Assembly (NCBI GenBank): GCA_023055425.1
Contig: JALGPY010000003.1
Span: forward strand, 52,375,891-52,439,890
DNA length: 64,000 nt
Origin: Linanthus parryae
Taxonomy: Eukaryota > Streptophyta > Magnoliopsida > Ericales > Polemoniaceae
Direction: 5' to 3'
The position numbers were made by a program, and so were the translations under genes. Below, piece after piece: positions 32,935-44,175 of the stretch (the first letter of the stretch is position 1; each line of letters starts with the position of its first letter). The notes below the pieces were generated by a model. That model worked only from the letters and a program-made list of their open reading frames with translations, made no database searches and had not been told where the DNA came from.

Positions 32935-33221
32935 TCAGCTACGTATGAGCTGTAACATTACGAAAAGATTCTTGGGCTTCAAGGCCTGGTTGTATACACC
33001 TCTACTGTGGCAGTAGTCTACCACATTGATAAGTTGGCGGAGATACTTCCTCGCCTCCCCCTCCTCAAGCTCACCTTTCGCTACCTTCTCAAAAAGCTCG
33101 CCGCCTCTAAGATATTCCATAACGAGGTGAATGTCTGTCTTGGTTGCCATCACTTAATAGAGTATCACGATGTTTCGGTGTCTGACCCTCCTCATTACAT
33201 GAATTTGTCGCTCCAGGTTTA
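32935..33221 (-). pseudogene. CIPK/SnRK3 protein kinase domain fragment
   Basis: On the minus strand the sequence reads RQIHVMRRVRHRNIVILY, a stop, then [54 protein letters not shown] and NQALKPKN. This is the CIPK kinase-domain region from helix C through the hinge to the catalytic loop, where the family has HRDLKPEN. Here HRD is replaced by NQA, and a GAG-type Glu codon has become TAG, so it cannot be an active kinase. It is intronless and collinear with the family over about 95 residues. It lies in the same orientation as, and directly 3' of, a copia gag, with a near-identical segment of about 25 bp at each edge. Confidence 0.85.
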
Positions 33222-33995
33222 GTAACAGCGAGATTCTTGGGCTTCAAGACCTTTGTAGTCCTTGCTTCCTGAGGGTCTTGATCTCTCTCTGTTGTAATCC
33301 CTGTTACAAGAGTTTCTTTTCTTTTTGAGAATCCTGGCCAAGGCCTTGGAGATCAATGCTAATGCCTCTTCATCATCAGGCTCGTCCTCAGTCTCAAGGC
33401 TTTGAGACATTTCACTGTCTTTTGCCTTAAGTGCTAGGTTCCTGATGTTTTCACTGAAATCAACTTCCACATCCTTCATAGACATTTCATGAGTGAGCAG
33501 CTTTCCTTGTAGATCATCAAGCTGAAGAAGACTCAAGTCCTGAGCTTCCTCAATGGCTGTTGTCTTTGGCTCCCACTTGGCTTTTGGCAAGCTTCTCAGA
33601 ATCTTTCTGACCTTCTCTTCATTTGAAAACTTCTTTCCCAATGACTCCAGATTGTTCACTACATCAGTGAATCTTTTAAACATCTCCTTGATGGTCTCAT
33701 CTGAGTTCATCTTGAACAGCTCATATTGCCTCAGAAGTATGTTGATTTTGGTCTGCTTAACCTGGCTAGTTCCTTCATATGTCACCACCAGTTTATCCCA
33801 TACTTATTTGGCACTCTTGCAATTTGACACTCTGTTGAACTCATCAATCTGAACTATTGATTATAGTTCGATGTCTTGATCTATGATGAACATCTTCATC
33901 AATGCCTTCCAGTGCATGAAGTTATCACCACAGAACAATGGAGGTCTGTTGGCTGCCCTTCCTTGTGAGAATCCACCATCTCCTACATTACTCAT
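33222..33995 (-). pseudogene. Sirevirus-like copia gag, antisense, truncated
   Basis: Starts at an ATG (33995-33993) with MSNVGDGGFSQGRAANRPPLFC, closely matching the gag at 16520. It continues in 33219-33788 with VTYEGTSQVKQTKINILLRQ, FKMNSDETIKEMFKRFTDVV and LPKAKWEPKTTAIEEAQDL. Relative to the element at 16520 a middle piece of the N-terminal region is missing, with a frame change. Similarity ends at SKDYKG; the next codons (LEAQESRCY) run into the kinase fragment instead of the zinc knuckle. Confidence 0.87.
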
Positions 33996-34030
33996 AGTGA
34001 CAAGATTGTTAGATCTATATCAGTGACCCA

Positions 34031-34043
34031 AGCTCTGATACTA
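34031..34043 (-). other. Primer-binding site of the antisense Sirevirus-like element
   Basis: Reverse strand reads TAGTATCAGAGCT, matching the initiator Met-tRNA site except for the second base of the usual TGGTATC. It lies 2 bp from the LTR edge. Confidence 0.88.
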
Positions 34044-34045
34044 AT

Positions 34046-35548
34046 TGAAAGTGTGTATTGTAGACTAAATACATTACCTAAATACTCTAGAAGGGGGGGG
34101 GGTTGAATAGAGTAAGGAAACTTTTTGCATAACTCAGATTTAAACTAATTTGCTTTGTATGAAACTCAAATCTCAAGGCCTTGAGATTTTAGAAAACTGT
34201 CAGAAACTTTCAAAGGCAAAATTAATAGCTTTAAGGCCTTGTACTATTATCAGTTCTAAACAGCTTATAAACCCTAATCTGATTTGAGTTGTGTGAAACA
34301 GAAAATAACAAAACTGTAAAGTAAAGAACACAAAGCAATTTACAGAGTTCAGTCCCAATGGACCTAATCTCTGCCTAAGGGATCTAGTCCCACCAGGATT
34401 GGGAAAACACTTCTTATTACTCACACAGAAACAGCCCTAGATCTTCAAGCCTAAGTGATTTTCCTTACACCTATACAGCCTGTGGTTCCAAACCTATCTA
34501 GTTCCAGCTACTAACTGCTGAGCTAACAAGAACCTCTTGTTGTTCACTTGAACAACCAACCACTAGGTTAAGTGAGGTTTAATATAATCTAAAGATAAAA
34601 ATATTAAAGTACAAGTGAAGAACACAGTAGAAAAGATAAGCTGTTGAAGCCTGGAAGTGTTCTTCTGGAAACTTGATTTATTTGATCTTCTGAAATCTGG
34701 ATGGAAGCTTGAATGTTTGTGTGTTTGAATGAATGATCTCCCACGAATTTTTCACACCTTTCTGAGTATTCTGCAAGCCTCTCTCTTCTTCAAAATTCAA
34801 ACAAGTCTCTTCTATCCACAGCTGCAACTGATTGAGAGATTTTAGGATCTCAGTTCCCATAAATCCTCTTTCTGTTTTCAACTGAAATTCAAACAGCTCT
34901 AAGTGGATATCTGTTTGAGTTTGTTGAGATTGCTCCTGCACGTTTAACAGCCCTGCAACAGCATTGAAACACAACAACAACAAAATCCCAAAAGATAGTA
35001 GTGCTATGACTGTTTGGTTATCCAGTTTCTGATAAAACTGGTTAACACATTAGAACAATAACCTGTATGAATTCTAATACATGTAAATCATGAAAAACAA
35101 GTTTAAGACTCTTAGAAGTGAGTAAATAATCACAATACTAAGAATCACAACCTGCAAGAAAGAATCAACTTAGTTCTGTAAAAACTGTCAGCAGCACAAG
35201 GCACATCTCAAGGCCTTGGAGCTCTCAACCTGCTTCACAGATATTCAAAGTTAAGCCCAGATAACTTTCATTCTTCCTGTTCTGATCATCTTCAATTGTG
35301 TTAGATATATAAATAGTGTAATCCATAAGTATATGCAGTAAATCCCTGATCTGTATAATCAGATATCCAATCTGCAACACAAAACTGTTAGAACATATAG
35401 CAGAATAGAAAAACTCTCAAGGCTTTGGAGTTCTGTCATTATCTCAAGGACTTGGAGTACCTGAAATGCTTTTCTTCTTATGTCTTTGTCTTTCATTACT
35501 CAAAACAATTACCAATCAAAATATATTCAAGTGTCTTTGAATCAACTG
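34046..35548 (-). repeat. 5' LTR of the antisense Sirevirus-like element
   Basis: Starts TGAAAGTGTGTATTG on the plus strand next to the primer site. It contains a G-run (34093-34102) facing TTGAATAGAG as in related LTRs, the palindrome variant TCTCAAGGCCTTGAGA (34172-34187) and diverged copies near 34228, 35207, 35417 and 35453. The outer edge is between about 35500 and 35548, where sequence shared with 60949 begins. No matching 3' LTR was found. Confidence 0.75.
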
Positions 35549-37484
35549 ATTCCAAAATCTTATTGTGGAGTTGGAAAATATGAATTTGGTGCTCAAGCTT
35601 TCAAAGGAGGCGGATGGTGTATTAGAAATGAACAAGATTAGGTTTTGCAAAGTGTAAATAGAGAATGTGTAGAGAAGATGAAAGATAGGGTAAAATGCAT
35701 TGTACGTATTGATTGCAGAAGAGTCTCGAAGAGACTAGATAAATACAAGGAGTTGTAACGGTTGGATTTTGATCCAACGGGGTGGAAAGATACGGTAGCA
35801 ATCATATAATAACACCGGATCACTATCTATAAATGTGTAAAAGACATTATTGCCCTAATATTTACAATTGGGCTTGTAGTAAGCGAGTTGAGCTATATGG
35901 GCCTCAACACTTGATTTTATTCTAAGCAGTTGTGCTCACATGTGGGCTTCAACAGTTGTGTTAATCCCTCCCGTAAACTCGTGGTGGTTGAGCATGAACC
36001 ATGAGGTTATTGTTTAGTTCTTTAAACAAGTTGGATGAAGAGCTTTTGTAAAGATGTCAGCCACATGATCTGCACATGAAACAAAACCAACAACAAGTTC
36101 TTTGTTAAGAGCTTTTCCACTCACATAGTGGTAATCAAGTTCTATATGTTTTGTTTGTGCTTGAAAAAAGAAGGTTGACAAAGAAATAAGGGCAGAAAGA
36201 TGGTCAATCCATAAAGCTGGAGAATAAGGAATGGAAAATTTTATATAATGAAACAGAGTTTTAAAGTAAGAGAGATCAGCTGCTGCAGTTGCAAGAGCAC
36301 GATATTATGCTTGAGTAAAAGAGCATGTGATAGTGGATTGTTTCTTGGATACCCAACGAATTTGATTTGGGGCAAGGAAAGTAATCATCCCAGGAGTGTT
36401 GAGAGAAGGGCAGTACCAGTGTGTTGGACTGGGAGAGAAGAGCCATTACCATTTGTGACTTTGGTCCTTTCCAGAATAAGGATCTAACAGACAGAGATTT
36501 ATGAGGTCCACTATCACGTGGGTTGAGGCTCCAGTGTAGTTTGGATCTGAATGTTTGACATGAGTTCTTAAATTCATGACATGGTGTTGTTATGGAGGGG
36601 ATTCGACCCTGATAAGCATAGTCCATTATGTGCAAATAGTCAAGGGCAGAATGGTAATCATGGCTAGAAATTTGGCAAGTAACAGGCACCTTTGTGCCCC
36701 TGTTAGATCCAATACCAGAAGTAGATGAAGAATAGTTGTTGTTACCAAAAGTGTTGGTGTTTGGTTGAGAAAAAGAAAAAACAAAAGAGAAACGATAACC
36801 ACGAGCCCTAGATGAGTTAGGGTTTTGACCGAAACCACCATGAAACCTAAATCAACCCCTATTTTGGTCAAAACAACCAGATCTTTAACCAAACCAAAGC
36901 AATTTGTTTATAGTAAAAATCACCTGGATGAGTAGAATCATTAGAAGAGTTCTGAGACTCAAGCATCCGTTCTTCAGATTTCAACTGGAAACGAAGTTCT
37001 TGAAAATAAGGAGGACTAGATTGAGTTCGTAAATACAAACGAAAGGTACTATATTCAATTGGAAGACCATTTAGGTTAAATATAGCATGTCTTCATCATC
37101 AAAGAAAATAGAAGAAACATAAAGTTTATCACGCAATTTTTTCATCTTTTGCATAGAGACATCAATCGAATCAGAGTGTTTCTTAATTGTTTGAAGAGAG
37201 TGTAGGTTTTGATGAAGGAAGAAGGTTACCTCAGTCAAACTGACTGGTGACGATCTCATACGCTGAATCACAAGAACGTCGTCTCTATGGTATCCAAATG
37301 AATAGACCTCAACTGGACTTCTTCTCCAATGGTGCTAGCAACCATTGCCTTGGGCATCGAGAGGGGCAGCACACCTTGCCTTGGCCGAACCCTCCTTTTT
37401 CACTCTTCCTCTTTTCTCTCTAGTGTACGTGTAGGAGTAGGAATGAATTAAGACTTAATTTTCACAGCCAACAAATCATATTTA
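35549..37484 (-). pseudogene. Deleted copia element remnant (gag-protease-RNase H), copy 1
   Basis: Minus strand, 5' to 3': gag with SIDVSMQKMKKLRDKLY and the FQELRF region (37260-36900), a CCHC-like stretch PVTCQISSHDYHSALDYLH (Cys lost at the second and last positions; near 36640-36690), protease-like sequence (36450-36560), then a jump straight to the end of RNase H (YRALATAAADLSY-like in pieces, CADHVADIFTKAL near 36050). Integrase and RT are missing. A purine tract (GGGAGGG, 35965-35971) and a presumed 3' LTR (35641-35957) follow. The last part, 35549-35641, is a LINE RNase H fragment. The same arrangement occurs at 60949-62884. Confidence 0.78.
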
Positions 37485-38920
37485 TGTTGGAATGGATGCC
37501 CTAGAGGCAATCTAGTTCAGTATGAATTTATTTGTGGCTAGAAAATTCATTTTATTATTTATTGGATATTTAATATAATGAAGTCTTTAGATTTATAATT
37601 GTGTTGTTTATCTTAAATATCCTTAGTCCAGTATAATGATTAATGGGACAATCATCTATAGACTAGTATGGGGTTGGATTGATATGGAGATGTCATGATC
37701 CAACACATAAGTGTGCATTAAGGGTAATGACGCACTGGATTGACCCATCTCCGGGAAGTCTACATACACGTTATGTTAAGTCACAAGCGCTTCTCGTGGT
37801 GCAATGGTATTGTCATCCTTAGACTTGACGTTACTAGATATTCTAGTTGTGGATTATTGTGATTTTGGTAGCGTTAAACGCTACACCGTAACTGGGTAGT
37901 TATAAAGGCGTGTACCGGATACAATAAGAAGCAAGCTTAGAGATCGTAGTGGACGTAGATAGAATTTGTCCCTCCCACATAACGGGAGCAAATATCCTAG
38001 GCCACTCGAGGGATAGTGCTTATAGAATGTCTGGCCAGACTCAAATAAATCAATATGGGATATTGATGTTATTTGCACGAATAAGGCTATTCCCATGGAT
38101 CGAGAAACTATGGATTGGATATACGAGTGTGAATTGTATGTCTCGTGTCCATTCCGGATATAGAGACAAAGGGATGAGACAATTACTTGTACAAGGTTTG
38201 TCAAGATGACTATTCTATTAGTTGGCTAGAATGGATGTTTTGCTGGAAACCGCTCCTTATTAACAAATTGTTGCTACCAACTAGGCAGAACCTATGGGGT
38301 CACACGCTATATAGAGTTGAACTAGATTTGGGAATTAATTAATTGGATTAATTAATTAGAAGGATCACTTTGCAATACCTTGCAAACTTAGTAGGGACTA
38401 ATTTGCAAGGAAGGGACTAAATTGAATTCTAGTAGGACTAGAATAGGTCCTTTAGGTAGTTGGAAAGGATTTGTTGGACTATGTAAAGGACACTCCTTCC
38501 TTCCTTCCTTCCCACACTTCTGACCTTATTGATCACAACCTGAGTGGGAGAGAACAAAAGGAGAGAGCAAGCAAGCAAGAGAGGAGCCGCCGCTTCTCCC
38601 TCGCCGCCGCCGTCCCCGTCGGCCACAAGGAGGCCGAAACCTCCTTTGTTGGTCTCGTTTTGCGTGATTCTTCTTCCTCTTCCTCTTTCCGGGCTAGCAC
38701 CAAGGATTTGAAGATCTATTATTCAACTCTAGGCGTGGATCAACTATAGAGAACGTGACACAATTCGCATTTGAAGTCATCAAAGGAGAACCCTAAAGTG
38801 TGTTATTGATTTTTCTTCCTTTACCATCGTTATGTCTCTTGACTTGTGATCCTTGGAGGGTTTTGCATGGTTTATGATTGTTTGTGTTTCCGTTGCGCAT
38901 CCATGAATCAAAACCCAACA
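37485..38920 (+). repeat. 5' LTR of copia element (Angela/Tork-like)
   Basis: Begins TGTTGGAATGGATGCCCTAG and ends AATCAAAACCCAACA directly before a primer site, giving 1436 bp. The opening ATGCCCTAGAGGCAAT is typical of a widespread plant copia LTR. A related but antisense LTR piece is at 62885-63458. The right half has a C/G-rich stretch of Gly/Arg-type CGCCG repeats (38585-38625). Confidence 0.85.
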
Positions 38921-40596
38921 GTGGTATGAGAGCCACAAGTCGTAGAGCATAAACGTGGTTTATGTGTTACATTTTGATAGTTTTACACCTTAAAATTGTT
39001 GTTTATCGCGTAAAACAAGACAAATCAAGCATGTGATGCAATTTGTCAATAATCTATCAAAATAATACCTAATTTTTTGCATTGGATGCATGAATTAGTG
39101 AGTTTGAGAAATTTTAGGATCTTAGATCTAGGGTTTGGGCATCCTTTGGGAAGAAGGAGTTCTTCCCATACAAGGAAACAAGCAAACTTGGGCACCAAGC
39201 AAGGGAGTTGTTTTGGAAACAACTCCCAAAGGAGGTTCGGCCCCCCTAAGGGGACCGCCCCTCCTTCCTTGCCGCCCAAGCATGGCTCGGCCTAGGGGCC
39301 GGGGCAGCCCTAGCCTGCAGCCTAGCCGCGTGAGCTAGGGGCCGGCCGGCCCAAGGCCTTTTCGGTTCTCTTTTGGGCCCGGGCAATTAAATTGTTGGGC
39401 CCCATGGACCGTTTTAACCCTAGAATATCCTAAAATCAATTAAAATTGACCAAGCGCGTTAAAATTGGATTTTAACTGTATATGTGCAATTCGCATGGTG
39501 ATTGGATATGGCCTTAGGATGTGGTTTGTTGTGGACGTTTAATTTTGTGGTTTGGTTTACGGCTTGCGAGCTGATCAATTAATTGTAATAATTAATTAGG
39601 GTTTTATGGCCTGTTACCCATTTTTTTCTCAACTTGTGAGATTTATTTTATTTAGTATAGTTGTTAGCTAGTGCTAGATAAAGTAGATTGTTAGCCAAGA
39701 TTTAAGAAAAGAATCCCAAAGCCAAAAGGAGCCACAAAAGATGGAGCATGGTGCATTCCACATGACTATGAAGGATGGACCAAAAGATCAAGACATGGAG
39801 ATGTGTTTGCTTTTAGGGTTCATAGATAATTCCATTGGCTTGGAATTATCTTAGTCTAGAAAATGCCATATTCACATCACATTTTATTTTTGTTTTGTGG
39901 TTGTTTATTTTACCGTCTTATTATTTTGTGGTTGGTGTATGGATGATGCATGCAATTAGGATAATAAGATAATTAGAAAACCCGGATCTATTATTTGGAG
40001 TTGTTCCCAAACTCAAATAGATAGATTAGTTAATATTGATCAACAAAAAAAATTGAATTTAAAATCCCTCAAAAATTCAAATATTGTGTTCTTTCCTTCT
40101 CGTGATTTAAACACTCATTATCATCATGATTTATCAAGTTCGTGCGTGCCAAAGCATGGCGACTTGGTTCATAATGATGGAATGCGATGGCACAAGCTAG
40201 TAATGTGAAATTGTTTAAATAAGAGGTTGAACACAACTAGGCTATTAATATGATTAAGAAACCTAGAGGCAATCAATTGGGATTATCCATATGGATGGAT
40301 GAATAAGGAGTTATTTGCCCAATTGAACCAAGAGTTGCATAAGGGATGCAATTGAAATTGTTCCTACCTAAATTAGTCAAATTATGGGTGACTTGCCAAA
40401 GCAAGCTCATAAGGAGATGAAACATGGATCTTGGCCCACTAGAAAATATAAGGATATTTTCCGCATTAATATCTTGAGGGTTATTAATCCGTAGAAAAAT
40501 AGTGGGAGCTATATTTGATAAACTAGCCATTATTGAATATAGTCAAAAAAATCACAAATACTAAAACTTGCGTATTTTCCTTTTGTAGAATTCCAA
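38921..40596 (+). other. Primer-binding site and long 5' leader of the copia element
   Basis: TGGTATGAGAGC at 38922-38933 is the initiator Met-tRNA site with one mismatch. The 1.66-kb leader before gag is non-coding: it includes a GC-rich block (39230-39380) and AT-rich flanks. A leader of this length could carry packaging or translation signals; none is recognised. Confidence 0.75.
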
Positions 40597-42426
40597 ATGG
40601 CAAACAACTCATCAAGTTCACAACATTCCCTACGATCTGTCCTTGAGAAGGACGAGCTCTCTGGAACCAACTTCCTTGATTGGTACAGAAACTTGAGAAT
40701 CGTTCTCAAGCAAGAGAAGAAACTGTACGCAATAGAGGAGCATGTTCCAGCAGGTCCAGAGAACCAAACACTAGCAGCCCTAATGGCGTATCAAAAGCGT
40801 GTTGATGACGCTAATGATGCGGCCTGCCTTATGCTATGCACCATGACTTATGAGCTTCAGAAGCAACACGAAAACATGAATGCTTTCGATATGATCGAGC
40901 ATCTGAAGCAGCTCTTCCAAGAGCAGGCAAGGGTTGAGAGGTATAAGGTCTCTAAGGCATTGTTCAAGTGTCATACGGCAGAAGGGAACCTGGTGGGACC
41001 CCATGTACTCCGAATGATCGGGTACTTGGAGAATCTCGCCCGACTGGGGTTCCCGGTCGGCCAAGAGTTGGCAACCGATCTCGTGTTGCAATCGTTGCCT
41101 GAGAGTTATGGACATTTCATAATGAACTATAACATGAACGAGATCGTGAAACCACTGCCAGATTTGCTCAATATGTTGAGGACAGCTGAACAGAGCATCA
41201 ACAAGGGTAAGGGTAAGGCCATTATGATGGTGCAGAAAGGAAAGAGCAAAAGGTTTGCCTCATCCTCCAAGGGCAAAGGCAAGTCAGTTTCCAAGTCCAA
41301 GGAACCTGCCCTTAAGCCTGTTGGTGGCATTTCCAAAGGTGTGACTAAAGGTGAGTGTCACTACAGCAGTCAGCCTGGACACTGGAGGAGGAACTGTCCA
41401 AAATATCTGGAGGACAAGAGGCTTGGAATAGTGATTCCACCACCACCAGGTATTTTTGTTGTAGATATCAATTTAACTGTCTCTACATCATGGGTATTAG
41501 ATACTGGATGTGGATCTCACATTTGTCGAAATGTGCAGGATCTAAAGACAAGTAGAAGATTGGCTAAAGGGGACATAGATCTGCGCGTTGGGAATGGAGC
41601 AAAAGTTGCTGCGTTGGCCGTGGGCGTGTGCGGGCTATCTCTGCCTTCAGGATTAGTTTTAGAATTAAATCATTGCTATTTTTTGCCTGCTATGAGCAGA
41701 AACATTATTTCTATTTCTTGTTTGGACAAGGAAGGTTTTATTATTTCAATAAAGAACAATTGTTGTTCCTTTTATTTGAATAATATTCACTATTTTAGTG
41801 CGCAATTATTTAATGGACTGTATGTCCTTGATCTAAGCAATCCTGTCTACAAAATTAATACCAAGCGGATTAAAATAAATGATTTAAATCCTGCTTACTT
41901 ATGGCACTGTCGTTTAGGCCACATAAACGAGAAACGTGTATCTAGACTCCATAAGGATGGACTACTAGACTCATTTGATTTTGAATCATATGAGACATGT
42001 GAGGCTTGTTTATTGGGAAAAATGACAAAGTCCCCTTTCAATAAGAAAGGTGAGAGGACTAGTGAGCAATTGGCTCTCATACATACTGATGTATGTGGGC
42101 CATTTGCCACGCCTCTTAGGGGCGGTTACGTCTACTTCATCACATTCACTAATGATTACAGTAGATATGGATTTGTGTACCTTATAAGGGCGAAATCCGA
42201 ATCCTTTGAAGTGTTCAACGAATTCAAGAATGAATTAGAGAAGCAACTTGGCAAAAGTATCAAGGCTCTACGATCGGATCGTGGAGGAGAATACTTGAGC
42301 CAAGAGTTTGACGACTATCTTAGAGAGTGTGGGATCGTGTCCCAACTCACTCCACCCGGAACACCACAATGGAATGGCGTGTCTGAGAGGAGGAATATAA
42401 CCTATTGGATATGGTTCGGTCTATGA
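40597..42426 (+). CDS. Copia gag-protease-integrase polyprotein, 609 codons open
   Basis: Starts ATGGCAAACAACTC. Gag core (codons 15-200) includes NFLDWYRNLRIVLKQ and LVLQSLPESYGHFIMNYNM. A Lys/Ser/Gly-rich linker leads to a zinc knuckle CHYSSQPGHWRRNC (about codon 255), where the second Cys of CX2C is Ser. Protease has intact DTGCGSHIC (about codons 303-311). GAG-pre-integrase (LWHCRLGHINEKRV ... CEACLLGK) is at about codons 430-475. The integrase core has HTDVCGPF, DYSRYGFVYL and QWNGVSERRN. A frameshift just after ERRN truncates the frame. RT and RNase H are absent downstream, so the element is deleted. It is by far the longest open frame in the window. Confidence 0.92.
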   Translation: MANNSSSSQHSLRSVLEKDELSGTNFLDWYRNLRIVLKQEKKLYAIEEHVPAGPENQTLAALMAYQKRVDDANDAACLMLCTMTYELQKQHENMNAFDMIEHLKQLFQEQARVERYKVSKALFKCHTAEGNLVGPHVLRMIGYLENLARLGFPVGQELATDLVLQSLPESYGHFIMNYNMNEIVKPLPDLLNMLRTAEQSINKGKGKAIMMVQKGKSKRFASSSKGKGKSVSKSKEPALKPVGGISKGVTKGECHYSSQPGHWRRNCPKYLEDKRLGIVIPPPPGIFVVDINLTVSTSWVLDTGCGSHICRNVQDLKTSRRLAKGDIDLRVGNGAKVAALAVGVCGLSLPSGLVLELNHCYFLPAMSRNIISISCLDKEGFIISIKNNCCSFYLNNIHYFSAQLFNGLYVLDLSNPVYKINTKRIKINDLNPAYLWHCRLGHINEKRVSRLHKDGLLDSFDFESYETCEACLLGKMTKSPFNKKGERTSEQLALIHTDVCGPFATPLRGGYVYFITFTNDYSRYGFVYLIRAKSESFEVFNEFKNELEKQLGKSIKALRSDRGGEYLSQEFDDYLRECGIVSQLTPPGTPQWNGVSERRNITYWIWFGL

Positions 42427-42735
42427 TGCGTCAAACCGATCTTCCATTATCGTTTTGGGGCCACGCTCTATTAAGTGAAGCTTTCACCATTAACCGTGTT
42501 GCATCTAAATCAGTCATGAAGACACCACATGAGATGTGGAGTGGGAGGCGTCCCACACTGTCGTTCATGAGGATTTGGGGCTGCGATGTCTATGTAAAAC
42601 GTTTACAATCAGACAAGCTAGGGCCAAAATCGGATAAGTGTAAGTTTGTGGGGTACCCAAAGGAAACTAAGGGTACCCAAAGGAAACCAATGAAGCTCGC
42701 ACAGTATATGTTGTCGACTATGATTTTGTGTTAAA
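42400..42735 (+). pseudogene. Integrase C-terminal part of the same copia element
   Basis: Continues the polyprotein after the frameshift: VRSMMRQTDLPLSFWGHALL, KTPHEMWSGRRPTLSFMRIW and CKFVGYPKETKG. An 11-bp segment GGGTACCCAAA is repeated at about 42651 and 42671. Coding similarity ends near 42735. Confidence 0.88.
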
Positions 42736-42959
42736 ACGTCCATGACCATGGTGGTGGGTGCGACAGCTCGGTCAGCTTCCGTGAAAGGACGATAAAAGCA
42801 ACTCTTTCATATTTAAAATAAATTAATATTAAAAATCAATTATAAGAACTTAATGCGTGTTGTTTTCTTTTGAGTAAAATAAGAATCTATTTATTTATTT
42901 TTCCATTTTAGAAAATAAACTTTTCTTTTAAGTAAACTTTTCGGTTAGAAAGAGTAATT
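42736..42959. other. Unclassified AT-rich junction
   Basis: Lies between the truncated copia and a LINE tail. No reading frame or repeat structure that I recognise. Confidence 0.5.
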
Positions 42960-44175
42960 ATCATCTAATATATGTGAAGAAGTTTCCTCAGTTAAATCAG
43001 GGTATAATGAGGACAGCGGCATTTACTCAGTTAAATCATGGTATAAAATGTTGGAAAGAAAATTTTCAGACATAGTTGAAGGCTCATCTAATCCAGGTAA
43101 CTGATGGTGGAAAATATTTTGGCAACAAAAGCTACCAAAAAGATATCTTTTTCAAATCTGGAGAGATATGCACAAGGGACTCCCTACAAGATCGAACCTA
43201 TCGAGAAGGGGCGTGGAAATACCTTTGTCTTGCCCAGTGTGTGGTGAGGAGGAAGAAACTGAGTCCCATTTGTTTCGAAGATGCAAAACTTCAAGAGATT
43301 TGTGGAAAAGTCTTCTTCATCTCACAGTTTGTGAAAATGTAGAAGTATCCTTCTAATCAGAGTGGTTTTCGACCATTTTCAATCACCTACAAAAAGCAGA
43401 CAGAGTCAAATTCTGCTTAGGGATTTCTTCAATTTAGCACAATAGGAACGAAATTGTCCACAAAAAGACAAGAAGGGAAGCGTATCAATTAAAAGAGGAA
43501 GTGTTGGCGAACTTAGCTTTCATAGATCTAAAGATGCATGCCTCGAGGGAGGTTCCGCCGGCTCAGATCCACCCTTCTCCGGCGAAGCTTTGGTATAAAC
43601 CACCTCCAAATTGGCTCAAGATCGACAGGGATGCTAATTGGAACCATGCGATGCAGTTTGCCAGCGCCGGAGTGGTCGTCCGAGACGAAAATAGCCTCAT
43701 TATCGGCAGAGGGACCAGACTGCCGTACTGCTCTTCTCTGAAAGAGGCTGAAGCTCTGGCGATCTTTGAAGGGGTCAAACCGGCGTTGGAGATGGAGATT
43801 TCGCCGGTGAATTTTTAGAGTGACTCTCAATTGCTCATATCCCTCTGGAACCGGTTGAGAGAGAGAGAGAGTTCTATCTTTTTCAATGTGGAAAACGAAG
43901 TGGTGGTGGAAGACAATTCATTATGCAATCAAATATTCGAATACTCAACCGGTGCTACCGACTTCTCGAAGACTCAACCGAATACGTGGCGTGTTTCGCA
44001 CCACGCATCTGTAACGCTGCAGCTCATTCTGTAGCCCAGCGAGTTTTACAAGTGGGCTCATCCTTTTCTTGGGCCTACAATGACCCTCACCGGATTACCA
44101 ATGTAATTGATGCAGACATGTTGAGGCTCAACAGAGTGGTTTAAATACAATATTTTTCTAAAAAAAATATAAAAA
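42960..44175 (+). pseudogene. L1-type LINE 3' end: zf-RVT and RNase H
   Basis: 43010-43360 encodes, over three frames, SGIYSVKSWYKM, GLPTRSNLSRRGV and PSCPVCGEEEETESHLFRRC-type sequence, the zinc-binding region after RT in plant LINEs. 43501-43818 gives the plant RNase H (RVT_3) domain (PPPNWLKIDRDANWN, GVVVRDENSLIIGRG, EAEALAIFEGVKPAL) with an in-frame stop at 43816 and continuation SDSQLLISLWNRL. An A-rich tail lies at 44158-44176. It is 5' truncated, as is usual for LINEs. Confidence 0.87.

Noticed and set aside
36248..36487. Plus-strand open frame repeated at 61649-61879
   Set aside because: It is the antisense shadow of the copia RNase H/protease remnant that reads sensibly on the minus strand.
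43501..43818. A host RNase H gene
   Set aside because: The plant RVT_3 domain here follows a zf-RVT region and precedes an A-rich tail, which identifies a LINE 3' end.
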